Made by a program: the position numbers and the translations under genes
Notes under the pieces: model-generated
What the model was told of the DNA's origin: nothing
Seen by the model: only the letters and a program-made list of their open reading frames with translations
The model's database searches: none
Part shown: positions 25,989 to 39,943 of the stretch, in pieces
Layout of the letters: each line of letters begins with the position of its first letter
How positions within the stretch are numbered: position 1 is the stretch's first letter
Assembly (NCBI RefSeq): GCF_000208865.1
Contig: NC_018395.1
Location: 5,132,839 to 5,196,838, forward strand
Reading direction: 5' to 3'
Source of the DNA: Neospora caninum Liverpool
Taxonomy: Eukaryota > Apicomplexa > Conoidasida > Eucoccidiorida > Sarcocystidae
DNA: 64,000 nt

Positions 25989-27122
25989 GTCCTTCCGGTT
26001 GTTTTCCCGCGCCGCGACTGGGTCGGGTTTTCGTCCATCGAGCTCCTACTTTCCTCGGGCCGTTTCTTCGCACGCCACACCGAAAATATTTGCTTTCTTT
26101 TAGGCGAAGAAGGCGAAGCGACTGACGCCAGGAAAAAAGCCACTCTGGCGCATGTTCTGTAGTTCCCCGCCGACAACGAAGCTGCCTGTCGATTCTGTCA
26201 GCACACACAGGATAGCGCATGCAGGACACATGCGGCACAATCGCCTCGCTTCTTGGGGAACTTCCCAAAGAGAAATTGTTCGTCTTTCTTCCTCGTCTAT
26301 CGAGAACCTTCCTGCGACTGCCGAGGCCAACCTTGCGCTTGGGGAGTGCGCCTTTCGCCTGTCGCCTCCGGAGAAAGCTTCCTCGTTTCTCTCCGGGCAC
26401 ACCTGTGACCTTGGCAGGACAGGCGCGAAAAGTTGGAAGCGTCTAGGGAGAGAGCCGGCCGAGGAGAAATGCTTTTAGGCCGTTCCGTCGCTTGCTGTCA
26501 CCGGCGTTTAGCTGTCTCGAAGCTCTCCATTTCCCTTTGGACCCGAAAGGCGCCAACAGTGACAGTCGCCAAGAAAAGTACACACTGCCTGCTCACGCCG
26601 AGGTCACGCTTCGGGTGTAGAGACACCCCAGGAAGAAAAGGAGGACGGGTGAGCTCCCTTTCTTCGGTTCTTCTTGTTTCGATCGTTGGTTTCACACTCA
26701 TGGAACAAACAGGACGAGAGAGAGGTTCTTCCTGCCGCCGTGAGCTCTGCATGGCGATGGTTCAGCACACCGCACAGGGGCCCAAAACGACAGAGAGACA
26801 ATAAGAGCACAGTGGAGAGACAGAGACGAGACCGAGACGTCTTGCGCGAGGGCAAGGGAAGAAGAAGAGCCCCAGGGCTCTCTTCTTCTCTTTTTTCCCC
26901 TGAGATCGCCCTGATTCTCTCTGCCCAAGAGAAGCGACGACTCCACCACCTCGCACTGTCTTTCTCCTCGATGTCCAGATTTTTCCTGTCCTTTCTTCAC
27001 TCCTTTTTCTTCCTTGCATCTCCCCCTTTTTCTCGTGTCTCGGTCTTTGGTGCCCGCTGTCGCTGCGCCTGTTTGTCTGTTTTCTCGTCTCCGTCTCCAT
27101 CTTTTCTCTGTTTTTCTGCGCA
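25989..27122. other. Intergenic upstream of the aldo/keto reductase-fold gene
   Basis: This 1.1 kb should hold the promoter and 5' UTR of the reductase-fold gene. Bases 26880-27120 are pyrimidine-rich, typical of coccidian 5' leaders. No coding feature is supported. Confidence 0.5.
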
Positions 27123-30100
27123 ATGAATGGCGACTCAGAAGCCTCCTGGCGGACTGGCTGTTTCGGAAGTGGAGCCGTTGCTGCTCTCTCGAGCGCGCCA
27201 GAAGGAGAGAAAATTGTAAAGGAGGAAACTGCGTTCCTCCGCCTTGACAGGACACCCGAAACAGGCCTACAGCTCCGCACGCATCTGCAGGCGGCATGCG
27301 TGCCTCGCCTTGGCGCTGTAGACAGACGCAGAAGCAAAACCGTTTCTCGCTGCTCCTTCCTCTTCTTCCTCTTCATCGCTTGTCTCTCTCTCTTCGCACC
27401 GCGCAGTGCCATGCGGCCCCGGGGACCCAGGGCACGCATGCAGCTTCCGAGTTCCGCACCTCCCTCCAGTTCCCTCTCGTGCTCTCGTACAGCTGCCTTC
27501 CCAGCTAGACTCTCGGGGCTCTCGCTCCATTCAGATTTCAATGTCGCGGACTCCTTCTCTTCGCCTCTCCCGTCTTCTTCCTTTCCGGCTCCTGTCCGCT
27601 CTTCTCCCTGCTTAGCCGTCCTACACAACCTGATCGTCACACGGCCTTCGGAGGAGGCACTAGAGGGCGAGGAAGAGGAGGAAGGATGCCGAGCAAGGGC
27701 GTCTGGGGCGAAGAAACTCGAAGGTCAGCCGGAAGCCGAAGACCAAAATCTCTCTTTCGTGTCTTTCTGGCTTCGACGCCTGTCTCGGATCCTTCGCCCA
27801 TTTGCCTTCTCGCTGGGGGCTTCTCTTCTCTCTCGCCTCGCTAATCTCCCTTTCGACTTTAGCCGCTTTTCTCTCTCCGCATTGTCGCGAGAGCGCAAGC
27901 CATGCACTCGACCAGGAGACGAACCTCTGGCGGGCGACAGAAGCGTCCTCGACCGTCTCGCTTTCCCCACCTTTCTCCTGCGCGTTTCCGCGCTCGCCGT
28001 CCCCGCCGCGGTCTCCCAATCCCCCTCCGCTGTGACCCCGCTGTCGCCGGTCGGTCCAGTGGGGAAGGGTTCTGCGATCTCTGCGAAGCCGCATGTGTTC
28101 AGGACACAACCGTCTGCCTCGAGGCCGTCTCGAGCAGCGCTCTCTCAGCCTCTTCCTGCTTGCCGAGCGTCGTCTTGCTCCACGTTTTTGCGCTCTTCTT
28201 CCCGCTGTCCACCGCCTTCTGCGTCGTCGTTTCCGTCGTCTTCGCCGCCGCCTTCCCCGTTTGCTTCGGGATTACCTGCATCTTTGCCTTTCTCGCTCGC
28301 CCGTCTTTCTTCTCTCTCTTCGTCGCGGGCTGCCGCCGTTTCCCGAGGGGCGCGAAGCGACGGCCGTCGAGCATGCGGTCGCGTGGCCGGTTTGCTGTTT
28401 CCCGGTCGCATTCGCCGACGTGTCAACGGCGAAGCCTGGAAACAAAGCCTACATTCTCGGATCTTTCGTTCGGAGTTCCAGGGCGCGAGACGCCTTCCAC
28501 TCTGTCTCCTCGCAAGAGCGCGACCGACCCAAAATCGCCCGTGGCTTCGCGGTCGGACGAAGCAACTCGGCGCCGACACAAAACCGCGCGATCGGTCGTC
28601 TATGTTTCTGCGGTGCTCGGCGCGCCCTTTTTTCGTTTTTTCCGCGCCTGCCGTGTCGCGGTCGTCTTTTCGACTCTGTCGATACACCTCAGCGTCCTCG
28701 GCGCGGCCGCAGCTGCCGTCTCGCCTCGCTCCGAGTTCCTGTGCATTTCCCTCTTTCTCGTCGGCGTCCGGGAAGCTGCGGGATGGCCCGAGTGGCTCGG
28801 CGGAATCCTTCCAGCGAACCGAGGGAAGCATCGAAGCACACCCGCAGAGCGGCGGAAACTCGACCTCAAACGGGGGCAGTGAAAAACCAGCAACTCCGCG
28901 AGCACGCGCAGGAGCGCAAAACGCGAAACACGGTGAGGAACGCCCAGAGAGAGCAAGGAGAGGAGGAGGAGAAGAGCCAGAAGGAGTGAACGCGAGTGAC
29001 GGATCTTCGTCAGTGTCTGTGGGGTCGAGACGTCCTCCCGAGTGTGCAGAGAAGAGAGGAGAGGACGCGAGCATAGCAGATAGCAAGGAAGGCGCATCTG
29101 TCTCTGCGGTGTCTCCGGGGCCTTTGCGGCGTCAAACGCCATCGCCGGAGGAGCGACAGGAGACAGGGAAGGACGACAAAGAGACGAAGCGACAGCCGCT
29201 GCCGCCGTCACTTCGCATGTCAGCCAGAGAAATTGGAAGACGCTTTCGAAGAGCTGCGCTCCAGGAACAACACCGGGCGCATATCGCGAAAGCCTGCTTC
29301 CCAGTCGAAGCCGTTTTCCAACATCCCGACTTGCTGAACGGTCAGCGAAAGTTCCAGAATCCACAAACACGCAGGCACCGCACTTCCCCGACAAACTCCT
29401 CATATACATCTTTTCATCATCCTTTCACCTCACTGGTGTTATATATATATATGTATGTATATATATATATATATATATATATGTTTATGCAGGTATGTAT
29501 TTGTATATGTAGAGACAGAGAGGTATAGGGAATGGCGTGTTCAATACATCGAGGTCTCAGAGTGTGCCTCTGTTCCTGCGCACATTTATGTATATGCAAG
29601 GGATTTAAATCCGTTGTGTATTCGCGGGCCTCGAACTAGGTTTGCGTGGACTGATATGGTCCTCCGCTTTTGCACAACCCTGACAGTTCATTTATATCTT
29701 TTACGTGGTTCACCCTGTGCAGTTTTTAGATGCCGTTTGAGGTTCGGCATGTGTCGCGTGGGCGGCAGCGACAGCTGCGTCCTTTCGATCCCAGGCGGAG
29801 GACGTTCGATCTCCTCCCCCCAGAGTCCGTCAGACGCGTCACAACTCTCTTGCGCGCGTGCGAGGACGCATGCAAGGTCCGTTTCTCGTTTTTTGTCTGT
29901 CCCGGAGCAGGCCTTCCGTTCCGGCGTCTCGGTGGCCCGCCGCCGCCTCGGCCGGTTGGCGCCTCCGCGCCTGCCGCGCGTGGATGCGCTCGGCAGTTTG
30001 GGAAAGATTCGCAAAGCGCCGAAAGCGGGAAAGGCTCTGCCGATGCTGGAGTGAAGTCGGCAGAGCGGATACTAGGAGGCGAGGCCTGTCAGGGCGCGAA

Positions 30101-30574
30101 AGGCCTGCTTGTCAGCGGGTTGTGTTTGGGGACCAGCATGATGGGATCCCCGGCGATGATCGACGACGCCGACGCCATAGAACTGCTTCATTGTGCGTAC
30201 GGCGAGTACGGCATCAATTTCTTTGTGAGTATTTGTCAACGCGTCAAACCGCCTGTGACGCGTGTCGCAGTGTGAAGCTCTCAAAAAACTCGAGAGACTG
30301 GTCGTCTAGCCTGCTCGGTCGTTCTTTCAATGTATATGCAGGTGCACGTCACTGCAGCCGGCGGGTTTGGGGAAGATCTCTGCCTGTCCGTGTCTCTCGA
30401 GCTCGCTCTGTGTCTCCCTTCCTGCGTGCGTCCTTCGATTCGCGGCGATCCCTGGCGATTCCCCTAGACGTATTAAAGCCATGCATCTGTGCACATGTAT
30501 GCTGGTATGAATAAATGTGTGACTCGACACGTCTGCACAGGTATCCATGCATGAGTAAGGATATATCCATCAAT

Positions 30575-30610
<36 letters not shown>

Positions 30611-33600
30611 GTAGGAGCGCATAGCTGCACAACATATAAGTTGACAAATGTACCTGCACACATATGCTTCTTATGGGCACACGTAGAGGTATATTCAGAG
30701 GCGGCGAAGTAGGAACCTGTCGATAGTCACTTTGCCTATACTCGCTTTCATCGCAACCATGGCTTTCCCTTTCAGGATGTCGGCGAACTCGATCCGATTC
30801 CTTTCTCCCCGGCGACGCACGGCCGAGGCCACGTCGAAGTTCTTCGGCCCTTTCTGCGTGAGCACCAGGCGCGGGCTGCTAGCCAAACTGCGTGCGCCAC
30901 GGGGGCGTCTTCGGTCGAGTCGGAGATGCGTCAGATCCGGATTTCCGCGAGGATTCTAAGCGGCAGTTTATCCGGTTTCCGTGAGGAACGGGGCGCGCTG
31001 AAACGCGCGATGCGCGAGGCCGAAGAGCGCAGAGAGACCACAGGCGTCAGATGGGCTTGGGGCGAGCACGACCCTGACGAGATCGGCGGCGCGGGCGAAA
31101 GGCGCTCGCAAGAGGCGGACGAAATCTGGGGCAGAGAACGCGGCTGGTGGACCCGCAAAGATCGCCAGGAGCGACGCATGCAGAGGTACAACTCAGGCGA
31201 ACACTTCAAAGTGTGTCGGCAGTTCTCCACCACGTTTGGTCAGCCACACGGGTTCACCATCAACTGCTTGTTTCGACTGTGTATTGACTGTGTTATTGTA
31301 GCACCCAAGTGGTTGGCTCCATATCGGGGCGAGACAGATGGGGAGCACAGCACGGCGATATGCAGCCAGCGGTTCGGACTCGCGCGACACGCGCTGCGGA
31401 GTTCTTTTCTTCGATTCAGAGAAGGCCTGTCGGTCAACCCTCCACACATCGCGCCCGCCTCCGCTCACCTGGCGATTGTGTCTCGTGCTGCAACAACACT
31501 CAGACGTATCGATGCCTATATGACCAGAGGCGCCGTCAGATTTCCGCCACGGGCGTCTCTCGCGCTGTCGCTCGTTGTGTACCGCTTTCTCGTGTTGCTT
31601 CCTGCTTTCTTCACCTCCCGTTCTCTTTCCTGCTGTTTTCTCACCCCCCCCCCCGTCGGTTCTTCCCTCTCGCTTCAGAGACCACGTGGAAGAGGCAGTC
31701 GACAACTTGCTTCTGCGTCTGGGCGTGGACGCGATTGACCTTCTCCAGTTCGACGCCCCGCACCGATACGTGCCGCGCCACGAGTTGGGCGAGGACACCT
31801 ACTGCTGGGGGGTAAGCCAGCCGCGCGAAACGACAGAGGCAAAGAAACCGGGGGGCCGACGCACGTGCTTCGCGCAGGGAGAACGGCGACAAGGAAGCAG
31901 CAAAAGGAAAGAGGCACGCCGCGTCCGAGCCGTGGGGGCGGGGACCGTGACTGGTCTGGGCCCTCCTTCTTGCACGGCCCTGAACGGTTTCTTCGTTCTC
32001 CTTCGCGTTTTCGCTCTTGCCTATCACTGCAGTTGGAGCGCGAGGATGATGTGGCCATCGAGGAGCAACTCACCATCTTGCAGCATCTCGTCGACAAAGG
32101 GAAAGTAGGGAACCTGATGAGGCGTAGACTGTTTCGCGGCCTCGCTCTCTCTTCCGGAACGACCACAGCAGCGGGTGTGAAAAAGGACTCGAGGAAACCG
32201 GACGGACCTGCGCGTTTTTCTTGCCAGCCCACCTTTGAACCTTTGAGCAAACACAAAGGGGTGATGGGGCTCGTAAGACGCACGAGGCAAGTGCGAAGTC
32301 TCCGCCCCGTGAACGCGGCCTCGGAGATGAGGTTTGCCAGTCTCCGTCCATGTCGGGCATCGCGTGCACACTTGCCTTCACGCTCTTTTCGCTCTTCCCT
32401 CTCGGTTCGTGCATTTTGGCTGTCTTCTGCAGGTTCGCTATCTTGGCTTAAGTAACGAGACGCCGTGGGGCGTCTTCAAATGGTGTTCCGCAGCAGACCA
32501 AGTAAGCCGAGAACCGCTCTCCGTCTCTCCCATGCCCTCTCTCCCCTTTGCGTCGAAAACCCGGAAAACCAATTCACGCGTTGCCTCCCGCCTTCGCGCC
32601 TCGCTTTCCACTCCTCTCTCTCTCGGAGAACTGGGGGTCGGCGGGAACTCTCTGTCCGTCACAAAATGCAAGACGCGAGCCAACCGCCGGCGGTCACGTT
32701 TCGCCGGCGTCAGCCACGGTTTCAGTGTGCATCGCCGGCGCCTCGCTCTTGGCACGGGGCGCGTCCGTCTCACTCCTCGTCCTTTTGGCTGCGGCAGGAT
32801 TAAACCGCGACACAGGCCTCCGTTATCTCCTTCCGCGTCTCCAAAGCACACGCTGCCTTCGCTCCGTTCTGTCTGCGCGCTGCGCGATGTAGCCGGTTTT
32901 GCCGCGCGCACGCGCGCGCTCTGGGGGACTTGCGGATCCGCAGAAAGCTTCTCTGATTCTCATCGCTTACTTCCGGCCTCCCACGGCGCCGCAGGACCGC
33001 TAGAGGATCCAGTCCTCTCACGCGACTGACGCAAACTGTCTCGTGCGTTGCCGCAGATGGGGCTCTCGCGCGTTGCCAGTGTGCAGACACTCTACAACAT
33101 CATGCACCGCAACGAATTCGAATCTTCCGGTGAGCCCAACCGCCTCGCCGGTAGTACTATCAAGCCTCTTCTTTCAAATAGATTTCATGGAAAACCACCG
33201 ATGTGGAATAACCTTAATGTAGTAGGATATTGAAATCCAACACTTTTAGCTTTGCTCCGCGCTTCAGGTGCCGGGTTGCTCTACACCACCGTGCCGCGGA
33301 GTGCGGGGCGGAAGCGTCGCTTCGCTTTTTCCGAGAGTCGAGAGAGCTCCAGGGGCTGCCTGACGACGGCCACGCACCTGCGCGTGCGTCGAGTGCGGTT
33401 CCGTTTTTATGTCGGTTCTTCGCTGCATGCGCAGGCTTCCCGGAGATGCTGTGGAACATGAACGTTCCGCTCCTGGCGTACGGCGTTCTCGCTGGAGGCA
33501 TCTTGACGAGCAAATACCTCGACCCCGAACGGTAAGCAGTCTTGCCTCTCTTGTCGTTTCCGATTGCGCGCTGGTGAACGTTCCCTGTTTCTCCTTCTGC

Positions 33601-36258
33601 CTTTCCTGGTTTCTAGCTTCTACCTCTCCTACGTGCCCTAACGCCGCTGCCTTCGCTCGTCCTGTTCGTCTATTTTCGACTTCGCGTGCAGCCCTCTTTC
33701 CCGTCTGCTATCGTTTCTCCCTCTTGATCTCACTGGACACATCCACGCTTCTTCGGCTACCTGTGCGCTCTCACGCTCCAGGTGATCCTCGGTTTCTTCA
33801 AAACTCGTGTTCTCTCCCCTTCTCTGTTTTTTTAACTGCGTTCTCTCTCTCGCTCCTCTCCGCTTCTCTGTTTTTTTTCAGTTGCGTGCTCTCTCTCTCC
33901 TCTCCCCCTCTCTGGTTTTTTCTCTCTCTCTTTCTGGCCCTCTTTCTCTGTCGCTTTGTCTTCTCGTTCTTTGTGGAGTTGCCGACCCAAAAAGTGCGAG
34001 GAGAGTGGCTCAAGTTGTCCGCTCTCTCTCTGTCCGCGCCCCAGGTTCAATCCGCGGGGGCCTGACGAGCGTCTCGGGCAAGACGAATGGGACAACGCAG
34101 TTGCGACCTACCGAACGCAGTTGCCTGAAGACTCGGGCTACCTGTCGTACGGGCCTGCAAACGGACGCTGCAACAAGTGGAAAGAAACCTATTTGACGCA
34201 CCGATCTGTCTGGGGCCAGTGGCTGACCGGCGAACTCGTCAAGGCGGCTCGACAGTTCGGCCTCACGGCCACGCAACTCGCGCTCAGCTGGGTGTACACC
34301 CGGCCTTTCGTAAGCACGGCATGTGGTCACGACTTCCGGGGGAAAGAAAAGGAAGAATTGGACGAGACGGAAGAAGAAAACGCAGAAGAAACCGATACGG
34401 TGTTTGGCTGCTGGCTGTCTTTTTTGAGGCACAGAGACTCCGTGCGGGGGGGGAGATGTACACCGCGGGGGCGAGCAATCGGGGGAGGGAACGGAAGAGA
34501 GACAGGTGGAGACACAGTGGGCGAGATGGTTGAGGCGAGTGGAAAAGGAGGAAGGAAAAAGCGGAAACCAGAGGGAAGGAGGGAAGGAAGGGAAAACCCG
34601 GGAACGAGTGAGCAGGCAGGAGGACGGTGACGACAACAGAAAGCTGAAAAGGGAAGAATGACTCGACAGCGGAGACGCCAGGACAGATTGACGAATGAAA
34701 AGCCCCGTACCTCTGCGCAAAACTCGTTCGTGCTCGCTTCGTCTTTTCAGCTCGGAAGTGCGATCATTGGACCTCGAACGATCGGCCAACTCCGGTACGA
34801 GAAATGGGAACACTGGTCGGCTCTCCTTTGGCCCTTTCTTTGTGTTCGGTCTGGGTTTCGCTCTTCCTCGTCGGATTCCTCCTGGCGAGCTCGCGCTCCG
34901 TTTATTCTCTTCCGTTTCCGTCGTTGTGCACGGCCTCTCTGTCGAGGTCGAGCAGCAGAGCCCACTGAAACTGAAAGAGCAGTCAGGAGACGAACACGAA
35001 ACGCGCGCGCGTCGTGGCAACTGAATTCCCGCAAATAAACAGACGACGCAGGAAACGGGATAGTCCTTTTCAACCAAAACGCAAATGGAGATGCGCACTG
35101 GACCCCCACGGAACGACTGAGCGTCAGACTCTTCGGTCTTTTCTAACTCGGAACAAAATCGACGGCCGGCTCTCTCGCCCCGCATATCCTGTGTGTATGG
35201 GAACGGTGTGCCTTTCCTTCGACACCACACGCGTTCGGGTAACCACATGTGGGCATGACCAGCCGATTCTGCGTTCTGTCCACGGGACTGCAGTTTCCGT
35301 CTTTGTCGTCTTCTGCTGCCTGCTCCTCAGAGACGCCGTTCGCGCCTTGAACTATCCCCTGCCACCGGCGCTGGAGAACGATCTCCACGAGCTCTTCCTC
35401 AGGTTTCGCGCGCCGACGATGGGCGGCCCGCAAGTGGGGACGGTCTTGGAAGATCTCGACCACGGCCAGCTCATCTCGCAGTCCGAATTCATGAAATGGG
35501 GGCGGCAGCCCATCTGGAGCGGGGGCAGATACTGGCCGAATTGGGTGAGGACTGGGACGCATGCAGAGGTAGAGTCCAGGCGAGGGTTTTCCTCCGAGAG
35601 GAAAGCGTTTCGCCAGCCAAGTCGGCCCGAGGCCGCTTTTTCGAAGCTACGCGCAGGGAAACGGGGGAGGGTGCTCGAGAAGCGGCCGGCGATTTAGAGC
35701 CGTCGTCGTCTCTCACGAGAGGTAGACAGCAGCTTCTCGCCTTTCTCCTTCCAAGACGGTTCTCTGTTGTCGTGGTCGATGTGTGCATGCAGTGGCGGGT
35801 TTATTGGGACCGTATATCTGGGCACATTCGGAACGTTTTTTTGTTTTGTCTTGCCGCGTGCCTTTGTCGCCGCAGCCGCAGCCTCTCGTGGCCGAGAAGG
35901 TAGACTATCTGCGCAAACGCGAAGAGCTGGTAAGACTTCACTTTCTGTCTCCGCTGGATTTTTTCCAGCTGGGGAGATTGGGGGTGCGCTGTCTAGACAC
36001 TGCGTCGTGGCGGCCGCTTCCCGTCCCACGTTTCCTGCTCCGCCGGCTCTGAAGTCTCACGGACTCGCCATTCCAGAGAGCTTTCGGCACACGCTTCCCC
36101 GCGGCAGTTGGAATTCATTTCGCAATCTCACTTTTTTTTTCTGGCTCTGTCGTTTGGTCCTGTTCTGTAACCCCAATACACTACCAGAAGTACATCTCCA
36201 AATGCGTATGGATCCATGTATATTATTCATATATATTTATATAGTGACACACGTACTC

Positions 36259-36298
<40 letters not shown>

Positions 36299-39200
36299 GA
36301 ACCTAGACTTGTGTGCATATCTCTATCATTATTGGGGTGTCTGCTGTTTGCGATATCCGTCTCGTCTGGCTTTTTACGCCTGCCTTGTCCTGAACTGAGT
36401 CTCGGTTCGCGCCGCCGGTCTGATGCCGCCTGGAAGCGTCCGGAGTTTCTTGAAACTCTCTGTTTCCGCAGATCGAAGTTCGCGCTGCGGCGGCCGACAC
36501 GGATGACCCTTCCGATGATGGCGCCTTCAACGTGCGAATGTGGAAAGAAATGCTGGAAGATCGGAGGCCAGGTAAAAGACAAAAGTCAAAGAAAGTTGTC
36601 TCCGCAGTTCTACCTGAAAGGCAATCCCTGCGGAGCTTGTGTCTAGATGTTCTCGAGAAATTCGCGGACACCGTGTAGAGGACTGTGTGTTGCAGACGCT
36701 TCGGATCGTCTCGCGTGGGGCGATGCGGAGTGGCAACTTGGCGCGTCTGCCGCATCGGCCGCACCTTTTACTATCCACGAGAGTCGAGTGGAAGTTGATC
36801 GGCAACCGCTTTTGTTCCCCTTTGAGCGCGGGCTGATGCATGCGAGCCGTGCGGAGTCCACATTGTACATACACCCCTATCCGCATCGCATGTCGCAGCC
36901 GCCTCTGCGTGCCCGTGTCTCACGTTCGCTGTCTAGAAAAAGAGAAAGAAGAGCCCGCATGTGATCGCATGTTGAAGGCCTTGCCGCATCGATGAAATGT
37001 CCTTTATTCCTTGACACACTTGCTGACATCCAGACCTAGGAGCCCCCATGTAAAGTCGGGGCCCTCGTTCTGCCTCCCCTCTCTCTCCTTGCTGTGCGTT
37101 TCACAAGTCTCGCTCATGGCAGGAACCAGACGCTCATTTCAAGATATGTGTGCGCATTCTAACTGCAGCCGCATATGCATCGAAATCAATATGCACATAT
37201 ACATCGATACGACGCTGCACATGCATGCACACGCGTATATATATACGCCTGTGTAGCTATGAGCCTGGTCATCTCTCTACATATATATATATATACAGAG
37301 AGGCATAACGAGAAAGGAAAGCGTACGGGGGGAGGCATGGGTAAAGCGTGAATGTGGATATGTTCACCTTGCGATATGCGGCGTTCTGTGCGTTGTGTGT
37401 GGTTTTAGGGGAGTATTTTGCGGTGAAGGAGCAGAAGTTGTTTGGCTGGGACGAGAAGAAGTTCGCTGACATGGACTGGAAAAACTTGACGAGGCATGAG
37501 CGAGAGAGCCAAGACCACTCCGACTTCCATTTTGTGTGGCGAGGCGACAAGGTGCGGGCCGCATGCATGCCAATGAAATTACAGAATCCGAAGGCGGAAA
37601 GGAGACACAGACGGCACGTTCCATGAATATGTGTGTAGATCATGTACTCTCACCAGGCCCCGCCGCTTGCATGTATATAGTTATGTATATAGAGCCACAG
37701 CACGAGTCAGGGATGCGGAGAGGTACATACATGGGATAGAACATCCGGTGCATATATAGAGTTACACTTGTATACATACAGAGATTATAGATGGAGAGAG
37801 TGATAGGGATGAGATCGAGAGACCGGTAGATAGATTAACATTCCCTCTTGCGTTTCACATTTCCATCTTCGTATATGTATATATCTGTGGATATGTTTTG
37901 GGTTTACTGCAGGTCAATGCCGTTATCTATTTGATCACGTTTCGTGTTTGCGACGCTCATATCGTCTCCGCCTTTTGCCTCTCCCTTATTGTCGAGAGGT
38001 TTCTTCTGGCTTTTCTGTCACCTCGTCCTGTCGCAGTTCCGTGTTTTTGTGTCCTCGCTCCTGAAACCCGGCCACATGAACATCGCGTTACCGCTTCGCT
38101 TCCGTGTCTCCTTGCCTCTCTTTCCCTCGCTTTTTCCGCAAAGGCATCTTACCGTTATTTTCGTCCTGCCGTCCTTGCCGCCTCTAATCACTCACCGTTG
38201 TCGGCGTTTCTCTGTCCCTCTTCTTGTCTGATAAATAGATTTACCGCGAGAACACGACGGAGGCGATGCGCAACTTCTACCGGAACAAAAAGGCGATTTG
38301 CGACGTTATGCACAGGTCCGACGCCTCTCTTTTCTGCCTTCCACTCTGTGCTCCGTTGTCTCTCCCCGTATTCGCACTTCTACATTTTTTTGGCATTCGA
38401 GAGCCTCATGCATTCACGGTGTCTTTTCTTTCGAGATCTCGGCGTTATTCTTGGTGCCTAAGAGACAGATTGCATGCGCTGCCTTCCCCGCCCACCTCGA
38501 GTTGTGTCATCGTCTGCCACAGCACATATGCAGTTATTAGTGTGTTTTCTGTGCGTATACCCACACAAAAATATTTGCGTATTCATGCATATATATATAT
38601 GTAGATATATCGAAGCATGCATTGAAATGATTGGACAAGGGTGTACCAGAGATGGGGTCTCAGAATCTGTGCGTTGTGCTCTTGTGTCTGTTGTTTGCAG
38701 AAACATCATGCAGTTTCAAGATATATACAGTAACATGGAACGAGTTAGTCCAATGCCTTACCTCGTTCGTGTCCTGTTCATCTGGAGACAGTCGAAAAGA
38801 GCGTTTCGCTCTGTTTTCGCCTCGTCTCCCCAAACCAAAGCTCAGATCCCTTCCCCCCCTTCCCCTTGGCCATTTCCCGAAGGCGTCACTTACATCGCAT
38901 TCACACGCTTTTCCATAATCATGTTCATACAGATATATAAGCTTTTTTATGTTGATAGAAACATAGATAGGTAGATCGACGCGCATAGTTATTTATATTA
39001 ATACATATATATATATATATATATACATGTATCAAGATATAGCGGTGCCCGTAGTTTGATGGATAACGCGATCGTACAGCCATACCTTTCCTCGTTTGCG
39101 CAGAGGTGATTCTTTTGAGTCAGTTGCATGATTAACGCACCAGTCACACATCGATCCATCGCGGCAGGGAAGCGTACCCCGTCAAGCGGAAGGCCGTAAA

Positions 39201-39468
39201 GTGTTTTCTCTTACTTCCTGAACGTTTTTTCTCTGACAGCCTGGGCGAAGCAATGGATTCATACAATTAACGGTCACAGACGCTTTGCTTCCGTCATTAA
39301 CATATGAGAATGATTTTAATGCAAGACATCTCAGGCAAAAGAACTTAATCTAGAGGAGGACCGAAGGCGAATTTCCTGATGGTGAAGCTCGTTATATACC
39401 AATGCATATAACTATCGATCTACGAAGATGTCCATCAGTCCCTGCATGCATTCGTTTGTGCGGTCGCA

Positions 39469-39510
<42 letters not shown>

Positions 39511-39903
39511 CTGTCAGTGCCTGTGTCGATATTTCGTTAGGCACAAAATGCGCAGGAGAAAACTGTTAACGGAGTGTTTGTGCTCTTTCTTTTTCAGACT
39601 CCGGGATTGTGGTGCAGCATGTGGAATGAGTGGGACTACGATCTGATCGACAAGCGGCTGAGAGAGCGACACGGCATCGACATCCTCGATAAAAAGGTGT
39701 GAAGGCAAAGATACCGAAACGGCGCAATCGTGCGAAACACACCGAAATCCACCAGAGCACGCGAAATGCCACAGCAGTGGCAAATGCACACATACACATC
39801 TTACAGGGCTATACACTATATATATGTATGTATGCATGTATGTATGTATTTACGTATGTATGTATATGACCCCCTTCGTCCATGAATCTCCAGCCTTACA
39901 CAA

Positions 39904-39943
<40 letters not shown>

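Noticed and set aside
28145..29086. Minus-strand frame of 313 codons
   Set aside because: It is antisense to the N-terminal exon of the reductase-fold gene, GC-rich with skewed Arg/Ser content and no splice partners or domain.
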